The notes below the pieces were generated by a model. That model was not told where the DNA came from and did not search any database. It saw only the letters and a list, made by a program, of their open reading frames with translations. The translations under genes and the position numbers were made by a program. Positions 42,201 to 51,767 of a stretch of 64,000 nucleotides of DNA are shown here, piece by piece (position 1 is the first letter of the stretch; each line of letters begins with the position of its first letter). The stretch lies in assembly GCF_902148845.1 (NCBI RefSeq), contig NW_021941230.1, forward strand, positions 12,937,651 through 13,001,650, read 5' to 3'. This stretch comes from Salarias fasciatus (Eukaryota > Chordata > Actinopteri > Blenniiformes > Blenniidae).

Positions 42201-42209
42201 CTCCTCCAT
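38038..42209 (-). CDS. carm1l: CARM1-like protein arginine methyltransferase paralog
   Basis: Thirteen exons on the - strand (42147-42209, 41952-42048, 41759-41878, 41574-41680, 41407-41511, 40894-41004, 40233-40410, 40065-40155, 39011-39092, 38584-38669, 38413-38502, 38197-38334, 38038-38131) total 1362 nt, giving 453 residues. The first 130 form the CARM1-type PH/EVH1-like domain; the rest align to the CARM1 core through [53 protein letters not shown] and [11 protein letters not shown], ending LDLKNPFLR with no C-terminal activation domain. CARM1 methylates arginines on histone H3 and splicing and transcription factors. Here key residues differ: SAM motif I reads [11 protein letters not shown] (Cys170 and Ala174 where glycines are expected), the double-E loop has Arg244 for the second Glu (E235 kept), the THW loop is TRW (Arg392), and the YFxFYxY helix is shortened. 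Catalysis is therefore doubtful. The symbol follows the zebrafish paralog name. Confidence 0.88.
39114..39206. repeat. (CA)n microsatellite, carm1l intron 8
   Basis: About 46 CA units, lying close to the acceptor of exon 39011-39092 but separated from it by a short pyrimidine tract. Confidence 0.97.
39207..40064 (-). other. carm1l: carm1l intron 8, remainder
   Basis: AT-rich intronic sequence with no recognised element. Confidence 0.6.
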
Positions 42210-42520
42210 TCTTCAGACTGAAGCAGGGCTGCTGTATGAGAGGAAACTCAGAGGGGAGGGGAGGAAGGTTCTGACAACTTCACCAAACAGGATCAAACTA
42301 CCACAACTCCCCCTGCCGGCCAAACAGCAGCACTGCAGGAACACAGGAAATGGATCTCAGGAACTTCCTCCAACCATCTTGCGCTGATCACTCTTCAAGA
42401 AACTTACAATGAATTGTTTCTTTTTATTTCTACGTCCTCTTGCTTTTCATGTTTTTTCCTTGATTGTTTACAACTGGATAGTTTCTATGCACTGTATGTG
42501 CTATACATGTAACAGACACA

Positions 42521-42524
<4 letters not shown>

Positions 42525-42584
<60 letters not shown>
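42525..42584. repeat. (CA)n microsatellite
   Basis: About 30 CA units between the divergent carm1l and Ly6-like genes. Confidence 0.95.
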
Positions 42585-42585
<1 letters not shown>

Positions 42586-43324
42586 CATATTCAGTATGAC
42601 TATAATCAGTCGTGAATCAAATGAAATGACTGTTACCATTAATCATTGTCTGTTGACCGTGTGAATAACAAAAATGAATAACTTAAGATCTTCTCAATTT
42701 ATTATCTTCTGTGTATAATTTATTTTGATGATCCTGCAAAATGTGAAAATATTATTTAAGGGTCTTTGATAGCTTAAAAACCTGTTGTGGAGTTGCTGAT
42801 TGAATTAACTTAAGTGATTTAAAGCATACTCGAGCAGTTTGATTTGAATGTGGTCATCAGGACTTAGGAAGCAGAAGTTTTAGTGAATAGATTTGCGTCA
42901 GCACTCTGTGACCAAACTGTTGAGTAACTGTGTTGAATATGCAGAAAAGTGAACAAACGCGCTGTTCAATCACATCTTCAAGAATAAGTAAACAGACATG
43001 AACCTGCACTGGAGCTTTCTTCAGTTCAACAATTTTAATTAAATGACATTTTGAGAGTCCTGAAGCAACAGCAGCCGGAGCCTCTCATCCCGCTCATATT
43101 CACCCATATTTCCTCATTTATTTGACCAAATCTGTTTTTCTTCTTGAGTTCTAATGAAGAGAGAGGTTTCATGTCCCACTGACCTGTGCTTTATGTGTAC
43201 GTGGAAATGTGTCTGTTATAACATGAAGGGAATTCCCTCCTGGGATTTTACAGTGACATGATCACCGCTGGAAGTTCTGTTTTTGTACAAGTCACAGCCT
43301 GCACACACACACACACACACACAC

Positions 43325-43333
43325 TATATTTAA
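43325..43333 (+). promoter_or_regulatory. TATA-like box of the Ly6-like gene
   Basis: TATATTTAA right after a short CA repeat, 365 bp upstream of the start codon. A 5' UTR intron probably separates the start site from the coding exon, since CAG acceptor-like sequence precedes the ATG at 43678-43681. Inferred. Confidence 0.45.
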
Positions 43334-43689
43334 GGAAGAACAGAGGGCAGAGTCCACATTTCTCCTCCGAGAACAGGAACAGACTTGAGGTGATTCACTG
43401 TCTTCATAAGTTTTATTTTAATAGTCCGTAGGATTTTTTTAAGACTCAACCTTCCAGCACAGATAATCTATTAGTTCTGAACTAAACTGAATTTAAAGGT
43501 TCTCTGTGGTGGATCTGAGGCATTTCATCTCAGCTGTACAGAGTGATTCTACATTCTTAAAAAAAAAAAAAAAAATCAGAATTCTGAATGACCTTTTTGC
43601 ATAGGTCTTAATTACCATCTTTATCATCTTTTCACCATCTGAGTTTAAATAGGGTAAATTTCATGTTTTCCTGACTTGCAGACGACAAA

Positions 43690-43892
43690 ATGAAGGCTGA
43701 AGTGTGTGCCATCCTCCTCCTGCTGACTGTGTATCAAGGTATGTCCTATTAAATGTTTTTGTTGTTGTTGTTTTAGGTTAAAAACCTCTTTTTTTGTGAA
43801 TTTCACTGCACATTTACTTAATTCACAATCAAAACCATAAATCTGTTCATCTGGAATGGAAATTTTATTTAAGTTGGAAACTCCACATTAAT

Positions 43893-43979
<87 letters not shown>

Positions 43980-44470
43980 GACACACTCTGCAGTGTAACT
44001 TCTGCTTCTCGAAGGGAGGAGACCTGTGCACAGCCACCAGCACTCAGACTTGCTCCTTGACTGCCGATGCATGTGGTGCAGTCATCCTGCCGTACCCGCT
44101 CAGTGAGTGCTGCACAGCTCATCCTACTCATCCCCATTTCAGGATTTAGAAAATATTTCAAAGTCAACATGTATCAGCTGAAAGCGTAGCTCTATTCGCT
44201 GCAGGTAGACCTCTGAACATTTATAAATCCTAGAGTGAAACTTCAGAAATAAATGAATGTAAATCATATTTCCAAATTCAGGACCATTAACAACACTTTT
44301 CATAGCCGAACTCTTATCTTGTGGTCTTGTGCATCTTTAACTTCCTTTCTGTTGTTTTTCTGCTTGCAGACTCGTCTTTCCGTCAGTGCATGAACATGGC
44401 GGTGTGTCAGGGGTACCTGGAAACCCCGGGTGTGATCGCTCTTTGCTGCAGCACCGACCTCTGCAACTGA
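43690..44470 (+). CDS. Small secreted Ly6/uPAR three-finger protein
   Basis: Three exons, 43690-43738, 43980-44102 and 44370-44470, total 273 nt, giving 90 residues. Exon 1 is a signal peptide (MKAEVCAILLLLTVYQG). The mature chain has ten cysteines in the three-finger order: LQCNFC near the start, then LC, TC, AC, RQC, VC, and the diagnostic C-terminal CCSTDLCN. The chain ends at that Asn, with no hydrophobic tail, so it lacks a GPI anchor and should be secreted. Signal exon plus two exons splitting the finger domain is the classic family layout. Members act as receptor ligands, complement or cell-surface modulators or, in some lineages, toxins; the specific role here is not known. Exon 2 is preceded directly by a (TG)n tract. 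Confidence 0.88.
43897..43977. repeat. (TG)n microsatellite forming the exon 2 acceptor tract
   Basis: About 40 TG units run straight into GCAG at the 3' splice site of the Ly6-like gene's exon 2, with no polypyrimidine tract between. Confidence 0.97.
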
Positions 44471-44601
44471 CCGCCCAACCCCAGCTCTGACCCCTGAACC
44501 CCCCCGAAACACTCCCAACAGACCTGAGCTGAGGGCAGACTGAAGCATGCTGGGTCAGCGTGCCAAGATATATCTGAAACACAGCAGGGGGCAGCAAAGT
44601 G

Positions 44602-44603
<2 letters not shown>

Positions 44604-44676
<73 letters not shown>
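44604..44676. repeat. (TG)n microsatellite in Ly6-like gene 3' UTR
   Basis: About 36 TG units between the stop codon and an ATTAAA poly(A) signal at 44681-44686. Confidence 0.95.
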
Positions 44677-44677
<1 letters not shown>

Positions 44678-44680
44678 CTG

Positions 44681-44686
44681 ATTAAA
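44681..44686 (+). terminator. Poly(A) signal of the Ly6-like gene
   Basis: ATTAAA about 210 bp after the stop codon, immediately after the TG tract. Confidence 0.55.
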
Positions 44687-44934
44687 AGAATTCATATGCA
44701 AAGTGACATATTGATATCTGTCTTTTTTTATTCACTTGATATAGTGATTTAACCAAATCTGACGTTTAATTATAAACTTTATGATAAATAAATGTAAATG
44801 TTCCCCTCTCCCTGGTGAAGATGAGCACTGAAAGGTTTTAAAATGTAACAGTAGATATTGTTCTTTTTTTTTAAATCACTTTATTCTGTTTGATATTTAT
44901 AGTCCAATAGCTTAGCTCAGAAATATAAAGGAAT

Positions 44935-46450
44935 CATTCAGTTTGTGATACAAGCATGAAATTCGGTACACGTATAGCCAAAAGCATTCCAAAAAGATTT
45001 AGATATGAAGGTATCATGAATTTTCAGCATGACATGACGCCCATGGCAGCTGTTTTTCAAAATGGCCACCAGCAACAACAGTTTTCTAGTGTGATGGGTA
45101 CAAAATGCTATTGCAGACAAGATTTGTTGAATTTATTTAGCATATTTACTTGGTAATGTGTTTTTTTTGATGATTGAGCATTTCATTGAAAATTCAAAAT
45201 GGCCGCCATTTCTTCAGACTGGTTACATACGGATGATTGTGGTGTTTACATCGCCAAATAACGCAAGGTGGACGACGTTATTTTTCTAACGTGCTGTTTA
45301 TTGAAGAGACTTAACATACGTGACTTGTACAGACTGCTGGGCTGACCGACACAGGTTTCTCACGCTGCGTGCATAAAGGAACTCCCAGCTGCGTCACACA
45401 TGCGCAGCAGGCAATAATACGCAACTTTCACTCTACATGACAGATGATCTCTTTGTTGAATTACGGTATACATTTTTCTTGATGCTCATTTTTGAAGTTG
45501 TTTGGGTTTTTTAAAAGTTTTTTTGTAAGTTTTTTTAGGTTTTGTTGTATTTTTTGTGTTTTTTTTTAAACTTCTTAATGCAGAATTTGAATTACAAACA
45601 TTTTAGCTCACATGATATTAACTGAGACCGAACCTAAAGCTGCGTCCAAACCTGGATGGTTTAAGCAACGTCATTACATTCAAAGTGAATTCAAAGAAGA
45701 GAAGACACACGACTGAGCGCAGCGCGAACGGGGGTGGCGCAAATGATCCAAAAGGGGTTCGGGGTGGCCAATTGATGTGAACTCCACCCATGGTGTCCTG
45801 ACAGCCAATCAGCGTTGATGTTGTCTGTAGACACAGACAGGATTTTGGTGTTTGGAGTTGGAACTGCCTTTTTTTCTGGGTGTTTTGCCTTGATTCCAAC
45901 GGGACATGATTCTTTTACCCTGCATCTGGTAGGCAAGTCCAGAAGCGTTCATAGTCCCCTTCCGATGTCTTTGACCAGCCCCACTTGCACGGTGAAGGTA
46001 GTTCTGGTGTTGACACCAGCACTTGACCCCACACGTGGCCTCCTTGATATACAGCTCTCTTCACATGCTCTTCCAGGGCAGCCTTGGTTGGAGGAACTGA
46101 TTCTGCATTGTGCCTCTTTGTAAATAACTTCCTCCTTGCTGTATCTATTTCTGTGAATGTGCTGGTTCGGTCATAGAGTAAGATAATAAACCTCTCAATT
46201 GCGGTCATTATCTCCTGTGGTATGTCATTTGGGGCTGAAGACAATGTCAGCAGGGCATGTGTAAGCTCAGGAAACAAAGCCCATACAGCCATACATCCAG
46301 AAAACTGTTGTTGCTGCCGGCCATTTTGAAAAATGGCTGCCATGGGCACCATGTTGAAAATTTATGATGCCTCCATGTCCAGTTCTTTTTGGAATGCCTT
46401 TCACTATATGTGTACAAATTTTCATGCTTGTATCACAAATGAAAGATTGT
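44935..46450. mobile_element. DNA-transposon-like element with ~160-bp inverted repeats
   Basis: The left arm (about 44935-45100) and right arm (about 46285-46450) are inverted copies. Shared landmarks are TTTGTGATACAAGCATGAAA at the outer edge, GCATTCC, CCATGGCAGC, CAAAATGGCC and the CAACAACAG/TTTTCT inner part. The arms differ at many positions, so insertion is old. The interior holds a - strand open frame (45915-46352) and AT-rich filler. Target duplications were not clear. The class is undetermined. It looks degenerate, with only part of one gene left. Confidence 0.7.
45915..46352 (-). pseudogene. Element-borne open frame of unknown family
   Basis: A - strand frame of 145 codons whose start lies in the right inverted arm. 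Recognisable phrases are ERFIILLYDRTS, PPTKAALEEHVKRAVYQGG and GWSKTSEGDYERFW; similar phrases occur, from memory, in repeat-encoded uncharacterised proteins of fish and invertebrates. No catalytic motif of a transposase was identified. It is probably an internal or terminal piece of a larger mobile-element gene. Confidence 0.5.
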
Positions 46451-47133
46451 TTTGGTTAACTGTTGCGATATTAGACAAAATTTTGACAGAAGTGTGAAGT
46501 TTTCTCATATTCTTGATTTACTCAGATCACGCAAATCAATCGCACTTTGAAGGTTTTCAGAATAGAAAGAAGGTATAATAGACAACCTAATTTTTGATTT
46601 TCACAACAAATTATGAAGGCGAAACCAAAAAAAAACATCGACAGATTTCAGTTTACTTGAGGGACTTTTCTACACTGATCGTAGCAGAATGGTGTTGACA
46701 TTAATGTTATTCACAGCTTTCGTCTCTGGTCACTCGGATATGAGCGTTGTTGCGTTGTTTTGTACCCCTGACTTGTTCACATCCATAAGGACACTAATTT
46801 TCAACCTGTATAAAATGTTTTGTTGTGGTTCATCAGGGTCGTGGTCAAAGAGCTGATGTTCGTGTGATATTCATCCTTCTCATTCATTTAAAAAAAAAAG
46901 TGTAACTGCTGTTTGCTTGAAGAACTTTGACTGAACCTCCATCATGGAGTGTGTCCTGAAGTTTTCCTGCTTTCTGTGTGTCGTCCTTGAATGAACTCCA
47001 GACAGCAGCGGCCTCCTGCCTCCAGCGGGGAAATGACGAAGCTCCTCCATCACGAAGGGGCTCCACATTAAGAGGGGCTTCCCTCCGCCCGCAAGTGCCT
47101 GAAGGACCCCACACTGCAGGCTGGGATTCCACT

Positions 47134-47137
<4 letters not shown>
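46451..47137. other. Unassigned spacer
   Basis: AT-rich at the left, more balanced at 46930-47130. No gene or element recognised. Confidence 0.4.
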
Positions 47138-47180
<43 letters not shown>

Positions 47181-47184
47181 CACA
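47138..47184. repeat. (CA)n microsatellite, left flank of the short inverted-repeat element
   Basis: About 22 CA units with one CG interruption. Confidence 0.9.
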
Positions 47185-47186
47185 GT

Positions 47187-47465
47187 CTCGTATTTCTATC
47201 CTTGTGGGGACCTTCCATTGACTCCCATTCATGTCTAGCCCCTAACCCTAACCCTAACCCTAACCCTAACCCTAACCCACACCACAACAAAGCCTAACCC
47301 TAAAGAAATGTTTTTGCACTTTTACTTTTTTCAGTAACAACAACATGGTCAAGAAAACACTGTTTGTCCTACTTAGGACCGGAAAAAGGTCCCCACAAGG
47401 CACGTCGTTCCACGTTTTGCTATCCTTGTGGGGACATTTGGCCCCAACAAGGATAGAAATACGAG
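47187..47465. mobile_element. MITE-like element carrying telomere-type repeats
   Basis: The ends are perfect inverted repeats: CTCGTATTTCTATCCTTGT at 47187-47205 and its complement at 47447-47465. A second CTATCCTTGTGGGGAC copy lies at 47430-47445, forming a short hairpin with the right end. The interior holds six CCCTAA units (47240-47278). The element is 279 bp, non-coding, and lies exactly between two CA microsatellites, so it may have inserted into a CA tract. Confidence 0.8.
47240..47278. repeat. Interstitial (CCCTAA)n telomere-like array
   Basis: Six tandem CCCTAA units plus CCC, followed by degenerate copies (AGCCTAACCCTAAAG). It lies wholly inside the short inverted-repeat element. 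Confidence 0.95.

Positions 47466-47512
<47 letters not shown>
47466..47512. repeat. (CA)n microsatellite, right flank of the short inverted-repeat element
   Basis: About 22 CA units directly after the inverted-repeat end. Confidence 0.9.
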
Positions 47513-50500
47513 CCAATGAGAAACACATGATGGGAAAGCTGTTGGAATCCACTGTCTTTACTGGAGTTGCTCTAAGAACACATCACAGTTACAAATTTGA
47601 GAAATCCTGATTTTAAACAACCGATTTATGAGTTTTGATTGTCGTGTACAGTCGATCAGACCCTTGGAGTCTTGGGGTCATGGGGTCGTGGGGCTCAGTG
47701 TCTTGCTCAAGAACATGATGAGAAGAGGACGGATCAAACCTGCAACCTCGTGGCTGTTCTGCAAGTCGTTCCGCTGTGATTTATCGCCAGGACCCTTTTG
47801 TCCCTTCTGGTCTTGACCCATGAAGTCTTTGATTTAGACAATACAGACTGTTCACGCTGTCCCTGATCGAGATGTTTCCATGTCCTGCTGCTCTCTGTAA
47901 CCTTCTAATGGAAGACTGTGAATCTTCTCCCAACATGCATCCTTCTGAAACAGGAGTTCCCTCTCGGCTTGTACTCTTGATGATGGGTTTATTGAGGATA
48001 TCATAACCTCTGTTCTTAAAAGCCCAGAGCTGGATTTGATTTGTTTATTGGGAATGGCTCTCAGTTGACGTGTGCTCATGCAGCGCATTTCTCACACCTG
48101 TAAATGTGCTTCAGCCTCCAACTGGAAGAGCTTAGCAAGAAGGGCTTTGTTTACAACGGCTGCAGCAGAGCTTAATTAGCACACATGTCAGAGTGCTGCT
48201 GCCGGCACCTTCTAATGGCCCACTTTTCTCACGCTACATCGTGCATCCACTATAAAAACCCAGCGCTGGATTTTCCTAATCAACATCTGAAGAGTGAAAT
48301 GTCATCCGTAAAGTGAGCTGTCAACAGCTTTTGGGGATTCTCTCTTTTTCACAGACATCTAAGACAGAAATAATAAAACGCACTGACGGGTGCCAAACGA
48401 ATGAGCGAAGCAGGGTTCGATTTTAACGGTCGGTGTAAACATTTCACTTGTCGCTATGGCAACACCTGAACATAATGTCCGCGATCAGGGTGCATCGTGG
48501 TTTGATTAGATGGAGCTGGGTTCATACTGCTGGAGTGAGACTGGGTTTACCAGGCAGAGCGATTTCCCCCATCCACCTGTTAACATCTCCATGGTACAAG
48601 TCTTATTCATAACTTCTACATAATTTAAAAGACATGTTTTTTCCTGCATCTGGGATAACTGATACAAATAGCATCAAAAATTAAATAACTCACCGAAAGA
48701 TCAACCGGCCAGCCGATATCTAACATGATATCACACCAAAAGTTTATATATCCCACAAACTTGTTGAATAATCCATTAAACATTCTGTAAAAAAAAAGAA
48801 GAAGAAAAAAAGCCAGCTCAGAATTTAAAAACAAGTTGAGATGTCTTTGGCATCGATATCCTGAACAAACTGCTGCAGATAAAAACCTGCTCAGGAGGAA
48901 ATCTGGACCATGATTCCTTCCAGAACTGCTTCGGTTCAGCCAGAAACCAGAATATCTGCAACTTTTTTCATAACCTCACCAACCTTACCTGGAGTCTGAT
49001 GCTCCCTTGTTGGTAGATGTGTTTTCTCCAGAGTTTAAAAAAATCCTGTCACAGTTTGTATTTTCAATGTTTCGAGTCAGCTGAAGTTCTGATCAGAGGC
49101 TGGAAAAGTGTTCCTTTGAGCCTTTGGCTGTTATTTTTTGATTGATCGTTCCTTGTGGCACCTTTAGAGTCAGCTCATCTTTAAATGATCATCTTGTGTG
49201 GAAAACAATGTCCACTTTCCATCTTAATGAAGACATCTAGAATGTTTCAAATTCTGATGACTTTGAAATGTCTTCCAGCCGTTTTATAAAAGCGTTAGGG
49301 TTAGCTCTAACCCACATGTGGCTCCAGATCTGTGTGTTACTGTAACTGCTAATCTTAATTCTATTTTAAACATCACTGGATCTTTCACTGAAAGTATTTG
49401 ATTCAATTTTGCTGCAACTCCTTACACTCCCACCACACATCCTCCTCCTCTTCCTCTCCTCCTTCTTCTGGACTATTTGTTCGATCGTCTCACAGTTTGC
49501 TGAACTCATTTCGATGCTTGATTTGTTGAAATAAGTCGGTGTGTCCACACTAACATCCCTCCGACTGAACTGTGTTTGACATTTTGAAAATATGGCCTGG
49601 CCTCCATAACTGCAGACATATTGAGCTCATTAAGGCATCATATTATGTTGTTTTTATTTGTGAAACAGCAAGTCGAGCCCTCGACTCAGGAGCTCAGAGG
49701 GATTTTCTCCTTCCTGTTGTGGGTGGACCACCAGTGCATCAGCTCCGAGCCCCCCGCTGGTCTGGAGACACTCACTTCATTAACACCCTGTTCTGGGGCT
49801 ATTCCAAGCAGATCCAAGGGAAAATGGAGAAATTGCTCTCTCCGTCGCTAGATTCATGAATTCATCGGGCCTTTTAGTCAGGAGATGTACGTGTGGAGGT
49901 GTAATGAACCTGCTCTGAATCTGAATCAGAGGTAAAAACCTCTTAGCTGCAGAGGCTCATTAAGCCAAAGACAGTCCTATAAAAGCCAGGCGAGAGCACT
50001 GAAGTATGAGTGTGTGTTTGGAAAATGGGGCCCTCATTAACACCGCTGGATGCTCCAGCAGTGCAAGCGGGGCTCCTTACGCCAAGCATGAGAGGAGGAT
50101 CTCTTCAGAGTTTCCAAAACGTCATGCTTTCTCCTGTCCTAGGGCAAGGAAAGCAGCGGTGCCCCGCTCACTTACCAGAGACATGTTTGTGGTTACGTTA
50201 ATGGAGGAGTCCATAAAACGCTGTTGTTTGGTAGCTACCACTCAACCTTGCAGCTGGGATTCCCTGGAAAATACATGACCTCCAACCCCGCGACAGCGGC
50301 CACAGTGAGCGGCAAACGATCTGGCTCTCCCGGTGAAGAAGTTCCACCCGTGTGTAAACCCAACGTGAAGGTTTCCTCCGCTTTAAAAGAGGAGCGAGAG
50401 GTGTGAGGGAGGCTTCCCCCTGTGCTACTACATCTGGCCTCGCCCAGAATAAAACCACTGGAAGGAGGCTGTGCAGCACATGTAGAGTCACAGAGGTCAG

Positions 50501-51224
50501 GAAGAGGAAAGGCAAAGGCGCTGATTTACCAAGACTGCGTAAAAATAACAGATCGTGCTCGCGTGCGTTTTGCAGGTGATGGAATAAGAACACAGTGCAT
50601 GCAAACAGAAGCAACGACGCTGTTACAGCTATTAGGTCAAACTCATTGGTATGTTTGGATTGAATTCAACACAAAATTAAAAGTGATATCATGGAATTTG
50701 ACATGTTGGTGGAGGAAGTTATCCAACATATCAGACTGTGACAGCAAAAAAAAAGCAACATGATGTTCTCTCACAAAGTCAAAAAAGTAATAGTATATCT
50801 GATAAGATCATAACAGACACGACATACATCCAATATGATCAATGTTTTCCAAGCTGAGTGAGATCTCACTCGCTCTTAAACGGCCCCTGTGTCTGCTCCA
50901 TCGTCTACAACTGCTCATTTATTGAATCAGACAAAGAATTTGAAATAACATTAATCTGCTTTGGATCATTTACACACCCGAATACCATAACTAACTGCTC
51001 CTGTGCTGTAGATTCGGTTGCCATGTGTCCTCTCCATGCCTCCCTGTCCTGACATGATGTTGGAGGACGTGTCCGTCTCAGCATCCTGGCCCTGCCCGGA
51101 TCTTCAGGCTCCTCCCTCGGATCTCAGCTGTCTACTTGAGCCGGACTCCATCAGAACGCGTCTCACAGCATCTCTCCGGCCCTCACACACACACACACAC
51201 GCACACACGCTCACAGTGATCAGG
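47513..51224. other. anos1 upstream region
   Basis: 3.7 kb without a recognised gene. Segments at 48110-48300, 48370-48560 and 49950-50230 have balanced composition and homeodomain-type TAATTA/TTAATTAG words, and could be regulatory; this is a guess from composition. An RFX-type X-box lies at 48450-48463. Open frames at 49572-50763 resemble no known protein. Confidence 0.4.
48450..48463 (+). promoter_or_regulatory. Candidate RFX X-box
   Basis: GTCGCTATGGCAAC fits the X-box consensus (GTnRCC, spacer, RGYAAC) with one mismatch. RFX factors drive ciliary and neural genes. Its target is unknown; anos1 is the nearest downstream gene, 2.8 kb away. Confidence 0.35.
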
Positions 51225-51726
51225 ATGCTGGCAGAAAGCGTGATGAGGATCGCGTCTCTGTGGATTTTACTGCTCTGCTGCGGCTTCGGAAGCGGCTACA
51301 GGAAGCAGCACCTGGAGGATGAGGACGAGGAGCGGTGGCCGGAGAGCGTGTCCCGGGCGAGGTGCGCGTCCCGCTGCTTGAGCCTGCACAGCGTGGCGGC
51401 GCTCTCCACACCTCTGCAGGTAAGGGCCGCTTGGCGCACCAGTGCGCCCCGGAGCGCACAGGAGCGCGCCTTGACGCACAGCTGTGCACCGACGCTGCGT
51501 AAAATAAAACTGAATGATTCCAAATAAAGACTGTTGAAAGAATCTTAAATGTGGTCAGGTAATTTTTTATTAATTTATTTTTACTGCAAACAATGCTGAG
51601 TTGCGTGCTTCATGTTTGGAGAGAATGTTGTGATGAAAGTAATACAAAAGTAAAAAGACACAAAAAGCTGAACTCTGGAGGAGTGCATGATTTTGAGTAT
51701 TTTGGTGTCCATGTAAAAACTTAAGC

Positions 51727-51767
<41 letters not shown>

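Larger units (their letters stand above)
42210..43689. other. Spacer between carm1l and the Ly6-like gene
   Basis: Divergent promoters. The carm1l side (42210-42390) is GC-rich; the rest is AT-rich with one long CA tract (42525-42584) and a shorter one at 43301-43323. No gene was recognised. Confidence 0.5.

Noticed and set aside
45815-46123. Possible + strand gene
   Set aside because: It overlaps the - strand element-borne frame in opposite sense and has no recognisable protein features.
47240-47278. True chromosome-end telomere or fusion scar
   Set aside because: Only six units, lying inside a short inverted-repeat element within ordinary gene-bearing sequence.
49572-50763. Possible small genes upstream of anos1 on either strand
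   Set aside because: No splice-supported continuation, no signal peptide or domain, and no similarity recognised; more likely non-coding regulatory or neutral DNA.
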